Shown: in pieces, positions 12,000 to 23,699 of the stretch | How positions within the stretch are numbered: the stretch's first letter is position 1 | Layout of the letters: every line of letters begins with the position of its first letter | Assembly: GCA_027924645.1 (NCBI GenBank) | Contig: BSBN01000445.1 | Coordinates: forward strand, 3,703,001-3,767,000 | Length of the DNA: 64,000 bases | From: Cunninghamia lanceolata | Taxonomy: Eukaryota > Streptophyta > Pinopsida > Cupressales > Cupressaceae | Direction: 5' to 3' | Position numbers and translations under genes: made by a program | The notes under the pieces: generated by a model | The model's database searches: none | Seen by the model: only the letters and a program-made list of their open reading frames with translations | Told to the model about the DNA's origin: nothing

Positions 12000-13279
12000 T
12001 CCCCATCCCTAACCTTGGATTTGCATTAATGATGATTAAGACTAAACCATTCCCTTCATCCTAACAAACCTAGCCCATAACAATCTAGTTTACAACCTAA
12101 TTCTAACCATCCAACACCTAAGACAATTCAGTTTACAACCCAATTCTAACCTACCTGACCCAAGTGACCCAAGTGGCTTTATAATATAATGTGCATCAAG
12201 TGACTGAGGATTCTCCCCCACTCCTTACCATCAATCCTGAATCTAACCCCAACCCCCTCCCAACCCCTCAAAATGGATCTAACATCCCATGCATCGTGAC
12301 CAAAATCCTCCATCCCCGCCACATCTTGCATATACAACATCATCATCAGATCATAAATCACATCATGATCATAGTCATCACATCATATCATCATAACATC
12401 ATAGTCTAATATCATAGCAAAATTATGGTGGCAAGAGTATCAAGGTCATCTCCACTATCAAATCCCTAATCTATGATGTGCTAAATGCGTAAAGAAAATG
12501 AGAAATGGGAAGGGATGGTCATCCAACAACATGTGCAACAAAGAGAAAATATTACTTATTAATTCATAACACCTATCCTTTACCTGCAACAAACTAATTG
12601 AATTGATTAAGCTGCAAGAAGCCCACCATTAAAACATCATATTAGCATCATAAAGCATCCATAACCATCACATAATAAGCATCCATTATAATCCACCATA
12701 ATCACATAAACCATAAAACATCACATGTCATTCATATCCATAACCCATAACCATCAATCCATAACACATAAAACCATAATCATATCATAATCTCATATCA
12801 TTAGCATCATCACATAACATCATAATCCACATCAAAATCCATCTATCCATCTTTTAACAACCATCAGAATCTAGTCATCACATAGAGACATGAATAATCC
12901 ACATCAATATCCATCAAACAACCATCATTACATCCATAATGCATACATCACATCATAATTTACACCTATGCATAAACATAAATCACCATCATAACGTAAT
13001 CATCATCTGGATAAACAACATCATCATTTCATAAACCATTATGCATAAATATCCAAACATCCAGACATAAACATCCATATCCATCATTTCATAAAAACAA
13101 CATAACACATCCATATACATAATATAAAAATAAAATCCATACATCATAATCATAATCAAAGCACACAAGTGCATCCATAAATACATCCACCATTGAAATA
13201 ATCATCTCATATCCATCAAATTGGCATGATACAATAAGACTCCATCGAGCCATCAAAATACAAAATACAAAGGCAATCA
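12000..13279 (+). other. CAT-rich, non-coding interior of Gypsy-C1
   Basis: Low-complexity DNA dominated by CATAA, CATCA and ATCCA words (for example 12640-13180). Gypsy-C2 has comparable GATG-rich DNA on the opposite strand at 27600-29100, which in element orientation is the same kind of sequence in the same place. No reading frame here looks protein-like. Confidence 0.55.
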
Positions 13280-15260
13280 TGAGGTGCTATCGCTGCCAAA
13301 TGTCCCTAACCAAGGCAGTCCTACTGATCATGAGGGAGGTGGCTTCTGAGAAGGAGGCTGCTACTGTGACCATGGCTACTGTATAGAATGCTTAGACTAC
13401 CCTGATCTTTGAGACACAGAAGCCCCAAACCGGCTCTTGTAACTCTCACGATGTCCAACAGGAACCATGTGCTCATAAAGAGTATGATAATGTTGAGCCT
13501 CTCTCATGACATCATCCCTCTAAGCCTAAATAGATCTCAAAACTTCCACCATCCCTAGGCCCATAGCCTGACCAGCGTCATCTCTCTCACACTAGTAGTG
13601 CTGCACATGCCCCTACCAATGTAATGCCTATGTTTGTAGCTATGTCTATAATTGTGCAAACTTCACCTATATTTGTGACACCTACTACTCTACCTAATGC
13701 CATGCAAACCTCTCTCCATCCACCACTCCTCCATCTCCCCTATAGCTCCCCCATCTACTAATCCATGCAGTCGTTGTACCTCCCCTAGGGCACTATCCTG
13801 CTCCGCATGTGTAGTGTCTAGATCCACCTAGAGCTATCATACTTGGTCCTCAAGGATCACTACTTGAGCCCTCAAGGTATCTACATACTCTCCCACTACC
13901 ACATCTAATCTCTAATGCACTCAGTGCCTAGGACCTAACCCAGACACCCCTACACCTACTGCAACTACCACCAACAGAGGAATAACACCCCTACCACCAC
14001 CATGCCCACCACCATCATTACCCTCATCACCCTCCTTATCCTGTACATTAGTCTCTACAATGTACTCCTCCTCATCATCATCCACCCCTGGCTAATCAGC
14101 TAGAATAGTCAATCACATAGGCCTAGCCCCAGCCCACCAAGCATCATATGTTGTAGTACTTACATCCACCACTGTCGATGACCAATCCCAAACCACCACC
14201 ACTAGCCCATCAAACTCTGTTATGACCATAGCTATTGCTAGCTCAACCCCCAACCAACCATGATCCCGTTGCACCTAAGCAAAACTAGTTGATACTTATG
14301 GCACATCCTGACAGAATCCAAATTGACGTAAAACTCAATTGGGGAGGTACCGATCCAAAATATGTGTTGTCCTCCCTATTAGATATCATGTCTACCTTGT
14401 AAATGGGAGATGAGGATCATCATCTATCCATGGATCACATCCTATGTATGGCTGCCATACCACTGACATCACCTCGTCAAATGTACTTCACCATAACCTC
14501 TTGATGCCCAACTGCTGATGTGTCAAAATACCAGTATAGGCGAACACATAGGGCTGAAATGACAGCCTCACATGCTGACATATTGGTTGAGTAATTTCTA
14601 TATGCTTCCAAGGCCACACATGGAGAAGTGTCACTCCATAGCCTAGGATCGCTCCATGCAAATAAATAACTGCATGCATATCATGATACAAATCTGCCAA
14701 CAAACATGGCTCTCGTGCATATACTACCCCTGCATCACCATCTACTCCACGCAGTCTCCCCATCCCATAGGAAATCTACAAGACCACTGATCTGGCATCA
14801 GTACTACCCCGATGCATCCATAAATGTACAACTCAAAATCATTAAGGCACCTCCCAAGGGCTACCACCCATAGCATCTCCTGCCCATCTATTCTTGTATC
14901 CACCTGCCCCTGGGAAAAAAACATGTTGTAGTGTTGCCAACCCTATCATATGATCATATACAACTCACTCACCATGAATGGGGATCCATAATATCCTCCA
15001 CACATCCTACAGGGTGATAGTAATCTCACCCATCAACAATAGGAATGAAGAGCTCTCACCCCTCCAATGCTCCACCAATGTCGTCATCATAACTTGATGC
15101 GCTCACAATTGAGGAATCTTTGAGATAAACATTGATCCTAGTACTCTTAGGCAAGTTTACTCCACCTGAGTCAACCTATCCTTGTATACCATCATAGGTG
15201 GTCTCCACTCTTGCAACTGCAGAACCTGAAGATCAACCTGTACCCAGGAAACCAAAAAAT
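13280..15260 (-). pseudogene. Plant mobile domain (PMD) protein remnant, antisense in Gypsy-C1
   Basis: Minus-strand reading from about 15260 gives a recognisable aminotransferase-like plant mobile domain. In order: a region with VEHWRGESSSFLLLMGEITITL followed by stop-DVW (the usual Met-Thr-Val-Thr-Leu-Gln-Asp-Val motif with its Gln codon now TAG); YIYGCIGVVLMPD (14830-14800, another frame); LLADLYHDMHAVIYLHGAI and VTLLHVWPWKHI (14700-14590); then VLRQFGFCQDVP (about 14330-14300). A weak coiled coil and a Gly/Asp-rich tail follow. At least two frameshifts and many stops, mostly TAG, make it dead. Antisense extra ORFs between integrase and 3' LTR are known in some plant Gypsy lineages, and some are reported to resemble PMD. 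The function of these proteins is not established. Confidence 0.75.
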
Positions 15261-15269
15261 TAGTCCTTT

Positions 15270-15735
15270 TCCCAAAAACAATGTAGAGGCACTAATTCAT
15301 TAACCCTAGTGCTCTAGCTAGAGGCACTAATAGACCTACCCATAGCACTAATCCATATGGAGGTACTAACAGACTTACCTATAGTGCTAATCCAGCCAGA
15401 TGTGCTAAACTATTGGCCTTTGGCACTAATCAAGATGGTTGTGCTATTTCCCTAACTCTAGGTGCTAATTCACCTAGACAACCCAAAACACCTACAACTT
15501 GGCACTAATCTATCCATTTGCGCTAAACTATTAACCCTAAGCACTAATCGAGATGATTGTACTAATACACAGGGCCATGCACTAATCCAAACTATAGCAC
15601 TGAACCCCCATTTACTCGATGTTAATCTAGTCGATAGCGCTAATCTATTGACCATGGAGCTAAAGCCAGCACCCGCTTAATAGAACCAATATTGCTAATC
15701 TAGCCTATGGCACTAATTCACTGACTTATGTTTCC
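15270..15735 (+). repeat. Degenerate GCACTAAT repeat array
   Basis: About 20 imperfect copies of a short unit around the word GCACTAATC, spaced roughly 20-30 bases apart (for example near 15290, 15336, 15425, 15500, 15540 and 15580). Variants include GTGCTAA, GCGCTAA and GTACTAA. The unit is too diverged to give one clean period. Comparable GCGC/GTGC-word arrays sit in the leader of Gypsy-D. Confidence 0.55.
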
Positions 15736-16267
15736 TACAACTGCGCATAGGTACTAAACCCCCTAAACTACCCCTTTTGAACCCCACAAATGCCTCAAAA
15801 CTTGAGAAACTACAAAGGAGAGTTAGCTGACATACCCATGGTCCAACTACATGTGACCTCTCATACTCCCAGACTCGCTCAGATTGGTCATCCTCACATG
15901 GAATGCATTGTGCTGCCATTTCTCTCACTCTTCTTTATCCAACTTAGCAAGCTTAGGTGTGTAAATGTGGCATGTTGCGCCCACTTTTCCCATCTATAGC
16001 TACCACATAAGCCCTTACCCACTATTTCTTCTCCCCAGGCCACAAATCATACTCGTTTTCACCCATTTTTATTCTATAAACCCTATTTTCCATCCTAAAC
16101 CTCTTTTTCACCACCATTCCCTCCTTTTCAAGAGTTCACCTGAAAAAATTATTTTTTTACCCAATCTCTCAACAAGGTATCCCTCATCCATTTCCATTCC
16201 TTCCGTCAGTTGGAGAAAATAAATTCTTTGATTTGATGCCATCCCCCACTCAATCACGATGCCACAT
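15736..16267 (+). other. 3' untranslated part of Gypsy-C1
   Basis: C/T-rich non-coding DNA leading to the polypurine tract. The last 50 bases contain CTTTGATTTGATGCC (16230) and ATGCCACATCAAAG (16259), which can form an imperfect hairpin next to the polypurine tract. Confidence 0.5.
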
Positions 16268-16280
16268 CAAAGGGGGAAAA
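16268..16280 (+). promoter_or_regulatory. Polypurine tract of Gypsy-C1
   Basis: CAAAGGGGGAAAA lies directly before the LTR start TGTAGACAC. This is the plus-strand primer for reverse transcription and fixes the element's direction. Confidence 0.8.
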
Positions 16281-17541
16281 TGTAGACACATAAAAATGTC
16301 TTGACCCCACAAGCCACTTTCCCACATCATTGCATCACTAATTATCCCTTCCACCAAATCAATTGAATAAAAATTCAATTTATTAATTAATCTATCCTTA
16401 GCCATCCATCCCAATTATTCACCTGTGATAAACTAATTTATTTAATTTATTAATATACCTTAGATCACCATCCACAATTAATTAAAAAAATATCTAAATA
16501 TTTATTTGATTAATTTTCCTCATCCCCTAACCTAGATTAATTAAATAAAATATACTTATTTGATTAATCTCCCCTAGCCTATAGCCTAAACCTAGCCTAA
16601 TTAAATAAATCACATTTATTTAATTAGCTACTATATCCTACCTAGCCCCTAGACCCAAATTAATTAAGTAAATCCTTAATTAATTTATCATAACCACTAA
16701 TTAACCCCCTCACTAATTTCCAACAGCCATATTAATTAAGTTAATCACTTAGTTAATTAGGCTAAACCATCATTAACCCATCTCCCTAGACCCCTTTGAA
16801 TAAAAAGAAATTTTTTATTCAAAGGAATCACATGTGTCTCCACATCACCTTTCCTCTTCCATGAAAGATCTCTTTTTAATAAAATTAGCTCACACATGTC
16901 TTTTCCAAAAGCAAGCATGTATCAAATGTCATCCCATTCACCCAAAAACCCCAATTTTTTATTCCACCTTCTCTCACATAAATGAATTTTTTATTCACTC
17001 ACAAGTCCTAATCTTCATTAATGCAAAGTGTTCCCAAGGAGAATTTAAAATTCAAAAATAATAAGAACCCTCCATTTTTGTTGATCAAATCCTATCCCTC
17101 CATCTCATCATTCCATCTCCACCCTTGGATTTCAACTTTTAATCTCCACCCTTGATCTAAAATCCCCCCAAAATTCCTATAAATACAAGCTCAATACAAG
17201 TCATTTTCATCTCATCTCACTTGCATCCATATTATGCTAAAATCTCCATTCACTTGCTATCCAAAATCCTTACTAAATCCATGTTGAGTTGATTTAATAG
17301 AGAAATCCACATAATTTATTGTTGGGTAAATCTAGGAGTTGACTTGGGTGCATTAATCTCCTCCACCTTATCAAGGAGAAAGGAGAAGGTGAAGACTTGA
17401 GGTATAAGCATTCTATTTTGTGTTTTCTTCATGGTATTTTTCTTTGCATCTTTCCTTCATCTTCAGGAAATTGTGCCATATGTGTGTTGTGTGCATTGAT
17501 TGGCATGTATTCCATATGTTTCTATGTGTACTTGGGATTTC
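16281..17541 (+). repeat. 3' LTR of Gypsy-C1 (right end approximate)
   Basis: It starts TGTAGACACATAAAAATG, matching the inverted Gypsy-C2 LTR start at 26903 (TGTAGACACCTAAAATTG). The first 500 bases are a ladder of AT-rich palindromes (TTAATTAAATAA type). A hairpin TTGAATAAAAA/TTTTTTATTCAA at 16797-16822 is also in Gypsy-C2 (26355-26385). The TATA box is at 17178. The end was not resolved; homology to element F begins near 17542. Confidence 0.65.
17178..17184 (+). promoter_or_regulatory. TATA box of the Gypsy-C1 LTR
   Basis: TATAAAT in CCTATAAATACAAG on the plus strand, in agreement with the orientation given by the polypurine tract. Confidence 0.55.
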
Positions 17542-19074
17542 TGTGAGATGGTTTGATAGTGTGTTTGCCATGATCATCTTCTTTGTAGCTTGAGGGTTTC
17601 CTTGAGTGGCATAGACACCTATTGCACTTGACGATGGCAATAAGGTTGGGAGGTGAGCAACATTTTCCTATTGGTCCAATCATGATGATCTTCCTAGTTC
17701 TGGATGGATTCCTTGTCCTTTTACAGGATGAGTATGTCATGTTATGTTCCTTATTGTACCTTGGAGAGCGAGTTGGATTTATGTTGTTTTATGCACTTGT
17801 ATTTCATTATATTATATGTAAATCTTTGTAAAGTAGGTCTTTGAGACCTTTGTAGTAAGATGTTCATTATGTTATGAGATATTCTATGATGTGGTTTATG
17901 ATGAAAATATGTTTAGGATGAAACCCTTTAAATGTTATAATTATTTGTTATCATCTTTTATTTTTCCACACCTTGGCTTGTGAGGATGTTGGCATGATTT
18001 GTATATTTCCACTTAATATTGCTATGTTAGCATGTTTAGACTCCTTTATATGATGCCATAATTGATTATTCTAGATATGTGTGTATTGGATCATATTCTT
18101 CCCACATAGGTGGCAAAGATCCTATTGTTTCTTTTGGTGTGTATCGATTGTGGTATCGAACATGCATAGCATTGTATCACTTTTGCCTTTTGGCTATGTA
18201 GACATTGTTTTTTCATGTTTGGTAGTTAGGCTATGTGCCTTGGTGTTTTGTAGAGAATCAAAAACATGTTTAGAGTCTATGGTGGGACTTCGAAGGAATT
18301 TGAGGTTTTAATTTTTTATTTTATTTTTGTCAATTTTCTAGATATTGCCAAGACTACAATGCCCAACGCTAAAGTCCAGGGACTACAACACCTATGTAGG
18401 GACCATAGTACCCAGTGCTAGAGTATAAGGACTACAACACCAAGAGCTAGTGTCTTATATAAAGAGGCCAAGCTTGGGTGTTCAAGTTTGGTTGTAATGC
18501 CCCATTCTAGCCATTTAACTCTCTGGTGAAACTTGTTGATGAAAGGTGCCCTTTTGTCCACCTGAGTCTATCCATGATTTCATTTTCTAGATGTGATGTG
18601 CATTATTGTACTTATTCCCTCCTTTTGTTTGGGAAGTGTGCCTTTGCATGAAATCAATTGGTGACCATTCCAATTGATTGGGGGCTTGTACCTCCTAGTT
18701 GAACCATCCCAGGGGTGGGTGTTACCATTGTGTTTGGGATGTCTTGTATAGTCATGGAATGGATTGAGGTGGTTTTCACCCTCATCCTACTTTGTGTGTT
18801 TGAGAGGGAGTGAGGTCATGGATGTATATCTGATATTCATCATAGAGTAAGCTCCACCTCTCATTTCATCATCATGGTGAATTGTCACATGTTGAGCGAA
18901 GTCTTCTACTTGTTCCACCTTGCTTAGTGCAATAGTGATGCCTTCTTAGGTGTTTATGTACTTGTTACAGCACTGTGTGCATGTGTGAGTGTAATTTTCA
19001 CTTGTAAATGCAAAATTTTTGTCCATTTGTTTTTTGTTCAACAAATGTCCTGGGTGAAAACTTGGGACATTACA
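17542..19074 (+). repeat. Left repeat (probable 5' LTR) of element F
   Basis: Begins near TGTGAGATGGTTTG and ends CTTGGGACATTACA. It carries a TATA-like TATATAAAG at 18453 just after a degenerate repeat. Its last 30 bases can form a 7 bp stem (AATGTCC/GGACATT). The 5' end may be missing, displaced by the Gypsy-C1 insertion. Confidence 0.5.
18347..18450 (+). repeat. Degenerate 27-30 base tandem repeat in the left repeat of F
   Basis: About four units built around GGGACTACAACACC (18353, 18380, 18400, 18428), directly upstream of the TATA-like sequence. The right repeat has the same array at 22347-22465. Confidence 0.55.
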
Positions 19075-19090
19075 CTTAGTATCAAAGCCC
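19075..19090 (+). promoter_or_regulatory. Primer-binding-site-like sequence of element F
   Basis: CTTAGTATCAAAGCCC directly follows the repeat end ATTACA. It differs from TTGGTATCAGAGCCC at two positions, both G to A. Confidence 0.5.
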
Positions 19091-21530
19091 ATGTTGCAAC
19101 ATTGGGAGCTCTAGGTTGTGTGTTCTACTTAGTTTGTTTGAGCATGTGTGGGGTCCTTGTGTGGTTGTGTGTTGTTAGTAACATTTGTTTCTTGTGATAT
19201 GTCTTCCTTACATGTGTATGGTAAAGGAATACAATATTGTGGGGTTAGATAGACTCTTGTGGTTTCCAAGAAGTTGCTTTTGTGTGATTTACCTTCTCAA
19301 TGTCTTGAATACTTAGCAAGAACCCATGCAGCGTGTGTAAGTGCTTGAGTGACCTTTGTAGGGTCATGTTAGTGCTTGTGTGACTACTTTTATAGTGAAG
19401 TTATGGAAACCTTGTGTGAGAAGAAATATTATGTCTTGAATGTTTGATTGAACATGGTGTTCTCTTTTAAGAGTTATGCATTTGTTTGAGAAAGAGATGA
19501 TGTTTTGATCATATGCATGATATTTGATGAAGATTGTTTTGGTAATGCTAGTGTAGATGGATCTTGCATTGTGTACCTTATTGTGTGTATATTATGTTTT
19601 TGAGAGTAGCATACCCTATTACTACTTCTCATATTTGTTTTATGTATTTCCTTCTTATGGTGATTGGAAATTCTTGCATGAAATGCATCTTGCATTATCT
19701 TCTATGAGGGCATGTCCCTATGTCTGAATTATTTATGCAGGTGTAAGAAATAAAATGATGCATTGCTAGAATAGATCATTTGGGTAATTACTTATGTCCT
19801 CAAATTGCATTCTTCCCTAGGATTCATGTGGTAACCTGGGTGTGATTATTGCATTGCATTGATTGGAAAGTTAAAGAGAAAAGGGGTTGTGAAAGGGTCA
19901 TTTACATAGTTTGTGTGATTCTAAGTTGTGTTCTCCTTGTTGTAATGTGTACATTTTGCTTTAGATATGTTTTTCATCATGTTGTGGAGAAATTTAGCAT
20001 CATGTGGATGGAATGTTGGGTAAGAGCTTGACCCCCAACCTAATTTTCTCTCATTTTTTGATTTGTGTTGAATGTGAATGTTGCATTAATGCATTATCCA
20101 TATGATTGGAAAACCCCTATATGGTGAGAAATGGTAACCACTCCTTGTTGTGAAAGTGATGTGTTGAGATATCTTGGTTTATGAACTTGATTTTGTCCTA
20201 GCTTAATCTTGGTTGCTAGATATTTTCTAGTGTGTGACTATTGGTATCTTTGTGTAGTGATTGTAATTCCCTTGAATGGGATGAAGCTTTTGTTGTTGGC
20301 ATCTTCAGTTATGTTTGTGGGTTAGGTGGAAATGATTTCATGCTTTATGACATGATTGGAGTCTTAGAAGACTTGTTTCTTTGGTGTGCTTGCATGTGTT
20401 CTCTTACTCACCATAGATTTTGGAATCCATGTGTAGTGTAGCATTGTACTCCCTCTCTTGTGGCTAGAATTAGTCATGTAGTCCATGTAATGTGTAACTT
20501 TTGAATTTTGATACCTTCTTTCTTTGATTTTGGTGAATTCACTAAATGTGGTAAGGGCTAGCATGGTATTTTTATTCTTGTTTATGAATTAGTATAGCCA
20601 TAAAATTTTGATATTTATTTATCTTCTGACCTTTATGGTCATGCTTGATTTACTGTTGAAATTGAGCTCATTTTATGCCTTATTCTTGGAATCAACTTTT
20701 CTTCCACTCTAGTATTTTTTTATTTATTCTTTATGGTGTCTGAGCTTGAATGTTTTAAATTGTTGGCCATGTATCATGTAATGCTCTCTATAATGTCCAT
20801 GATGGGCCTCTGATGGATTGTATAAGGGAGTATAATGCAGAGAATGTACTAGTTCTTGGTGTGTGTGTTACTAGAACTATAGTAGATTGAATTCAATGAT
20901 TTATTGTTGGATTAAATTGAATATTGTGTGAAGTGTTTAGAAAGTTATAAACTAGATTTGTGTTGCTATGGATTACTTGATGTGAGATATCTCTTTGATT
21001 CGTGTGTATGTCATACATGGATAGTAGTGAATCATGTGAAATTAAATTCTTGTATGACCTTAAATGTTTTTCCTTGACTGTGTCTATGTGAATGAGTTAT
21101 TTAAAGAACTTGTTTGGATTGAATCTTTCTTTTAGTAGATTACATATGGTTGTGTGTTGACTTAGTCCATCAACTATGGTTGTTCTTTCTTGTCTTGTTC
21201 CTTTAGCCTTGGTTGTAATGCCATGCTCCTAGCATTTTGACAGTAGCGTTTTTGACATTAGCACATATTATTTATATATTTATTATATTATAGTATTTTT
21301 CCTGCTCTTGTTGGGTTTCCAACCTTGGGAATTTGGTTGCTTCAAGAGTTTCTCCTTCATGAATTGGAGGTTTCCTAGCATGATGCTAGAAGGGATTCAA
21401 TTCATGTGTGAGTAAGTTTCTATCCTATGCATTCCATTTTATGGATACTTAGTGTTTAGGCCACAAGGAAGTCTTGTGTTGCCTAGTAGATCATGAATTC
21501 ATGATTGTGTTGTGTTTTATACCCTATATT
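19091..21530 (+). other. Non-coding interior of element F
   Basis: T- and G-rich DNA without a credible protein. Short frames such as 20241-20441 match no retroelement domain that I recognise. TGTAATGCCATGCTCC at 21214 resembles the LTR-type start in the repeats and may be a relic of an LTR border. Confidence 0.45.
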
Positions 21531-23094
21531 TGTGTGAGAGACAGTTTGATAATGGGTTTTCCATGATCTTCTTCTCCATAGCTTGAGGGTTGCCTAGAGT
21601 GGCATAGACAACTATTGCGCTCAATGATGGCAATATGTTTGGGAGGTGAGAAACATTTCCCCATTAGTCCTATCATGATGGTCTTCCTGGTGTTGGATGG
21701 CTTTCTTGTCCTTTTGTAGGTTGATTATGTCATGCTATGTTCCTTGTTGCACCTTGGAGAGCGAGCTAGACTTATGCTATTTTATGCACTTTAATATTGC
21801 ATTATTGTATATGTAAATCTTTGTAAAGTAGGTCCTATAGACCTTTATAATAAGATGATAATGATGTTATGAGATATTATATGATGTGTTTTATGATGCA
21901 ACTATTCGTAGGATGAAACCCTATAAATGTTATAATTATTGGTTATTATCTTGTATTTTTCCATGCCTCGACTTGTGAGGACGTCGACATGATTTGCACA
22001 TGTTGCAATATTGCTATGTTAGCATGTTTAGACTCCTTTATATGATGTCATAATTGATGATTATGGATATGTTTGTATTGGATCGTATTCTTCCCACATA
22101 GATGGTGAAGATCCTATCATTTCTTTTGGTGTGTGTTGACGTTGGTGTCAAACATGCACAGCATTTTTTATTGGTTTTGCCTTTTGTCTATGTGGACATT
22201 GTTGGCTTAATTCCTTATTTTCATGTTTGGTAGTTTGCCTACATGCCTTGGTGTTTTCTATAGAGTCAAAAACATGTTTAGATTCCATGGTGGGACTTAG
22301 AAGGAATTCTGGGTTTTAATATTTTTTCAATTTTCTAGATGTTGTCAGGACTACAACACCCAATATTGGAGTCTAGGGACTACAACACTGAGTATTGGAA
22401 TCTAGGGACTATAATGCCTTGCACTAGTGTCCAGGGACCACAATAGTAGGTACTACACTTGTCCTAGATATAAGGGATCATCTTGGGTGTCTGGGCTTGG
22501 TTGCAATGCCTCATTCTAGCTATTTAACCCTCTGGTGAAACTTGTTGTTGAAAGGTGCCCTTTTGTCCATCTGATTCTATCCATGGTTTCATTTTATAGA
22601 TGTGATGTGCATTCTCAAATTTATTCTCCTTTTCTTTGGGAAGTGTGCCTTCACACAAAATCGACTAGTGACCATTCCAATTGGTTGGGGGCTTGTACCT
22701 CCTAGTTGAACCATCCTGGGGCTGAGTACTACCCTTTTGTTTGGGATGTCTTGTGTAGTCATGGAATGGATTCAGGTAGTTTTCACCCCATCCTAATCTA
22801 TGTGTTCATGAGGGAGTGAGGGCGTGGATGTGTATTTGATCTTCATCAAGGAGTAAGCTCCACCACTCATTTGGTCATCATGGTGAATTGTCACATGTTG
22901 AGTGAAGTCTTCTACTAGTGCCACATTTCTTAGTGAAATAGTAATTCCTTCTTAGGTGTTGTTGTACTTGTTATAACACCATGTGCACATGTGAGTGCAA
23001 TGCAACATGTAAATGTTACACTTGTAAATGTGAAAAATTTGTTCATTTGGTGTTTGTTCAGCTAATGCCCTAGGTGAAAACTTGAGGCATTACA
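21531..23094 (+). repeat. Right repeat (probable 3' LTR) of element F
   Basis: Matches 17542-19074 throughout and ends CTTGAGGCATTACA. The terminal stem is AATGCC/GGCATT: the T-A pair of the left copy is a C-G pair here, so both sides changed together. The bases after the end are ATCCT. Confidence 0.5.
22347..22465 (+). repeat. 29-base tandem repeat in the right repeat of F
   Basis: About four units starting AGGACTACAACACC, GGGACTACAACACTG, GGGACTATAATGCC and GGGACCACAATAG, each followed by a TTGGAGTCTA- or CTAGTGTCCA-like half. Confidence 0.6.
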
Positions 23095-23699
23095 ATCCTA
23101 CTCATCTTAAACAACCTTAGGACACTCAAATAATTAAAATTCACATAAAAATCAACACATTTCAATATTCAAAAATTAAACAAAGACCTTAGTCCACCTT
23201 AGGGACTAGGTTTGGTGTCGCAGGGTTATTTCACAGGGGTTACTTGATAGACCCCTAAATTTCCATTAGCCATTTAAAAGGATCATATGTCCATACACCA
23301 TATCCAACATCCAATTATATCATGTACCAAAATTAAGTCTAATAGTACAAATAAATATGTAACACAAAGGTAGGCCTCATACATTCATGGACACATCCTC
23401 ACAAGATGAAAGAAATAGTCCAAAAATTCATCAAAAATCCTATGATCAAAACACCTAAGGCCTTATGGAATTAGATAAAGATTGAGAATTTTATTTTACC
23501 CAAGGACAAGAACAATCAGATGACACTCCTAGTGATTCACATTTTTCTCACATGTTATAACTTCTCAAGAGTTCTCCTAAGCACAAGAATTCTCTCCTCA
23601 ATGTCTTAGATCTAGGCCATCTAGTTCAAAACACTCCAAGTGAAAAGTGTTCTTTGACATTTGATTTTGAAAGTTACCCTTAGACAATGACATAGCTAA
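23095..23699 (+). other. Non-coding part of Gypsy-E
   Basis: AT-rich DNA with no recognisable motif. It may be gag-region DNA too decayed to read. Confidence 0.35.

Larger units (their letters stand above)
11995..17541 (+). mobile_element. Gypsy-C1, 3' part of a Gypsy element with an antisense ORF
   Basis: A polypurine tract at 16268-16280 followed by TGTAGACACAT at 16281 marks the 3' LTR of a plus-strand element, so the body lies to the left. Within the window that body holds CAT-rich DNA, a plant-mobile-domain pseudogene on the opposite strand, a degenerate repeat and the 3' untranslated part. Copia-3 interrupts it at 11994/11995. The right end is uncertain because no clear CA end or target duplication was found. 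It probably inserted in the left repeat of element F. Confidence 0.65.
17542..23094 (+). mobile_element. Element F: two 1.5 kb direct repeats around a non-coding interior
   Basis: 17542-19074 and 21531-23094 align along their length, including the block AGTGGCATAGACA near 17605 and 21598, the GACTACAACACC repeats, and the ends GGGACATTACA / GAGGCATTACA. The first repeat is followed by CTTAGTATCAAAGCCC, close to the initiator-Met primer site. This fits a non-autonomous LTR element in plus orientation. There is no polypurine tract before the second repeat and no matching target duplication. The true LTR start may be earlier (TGTAATGCC at 21214) or later (TGTAATGCCCC at 18493 and TGCAATGCCTC at 22502). 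Confidence 0.5.

Noticed and set aside
12179..13280. Short frames in CAT-rich DNA
   Set aside because: Products of low-complexity CATAA/CATCA sequence, with no domain and no conservation.
13280..15260. PMD sequence as a host gene
   Set aside because: It lies between retroelement parts, is full of stops and frameshifts, and its place fits the antisense ORF of a Gypsy element.
21214..21530. TGTAATGCC at 21214 as the certain LTR start of element F
   Set aside because: It makes a 9-base inverted pair with the end at 23094, but the left repeat has no matching segment upstream of 17542, so it cannot be confirmed here.
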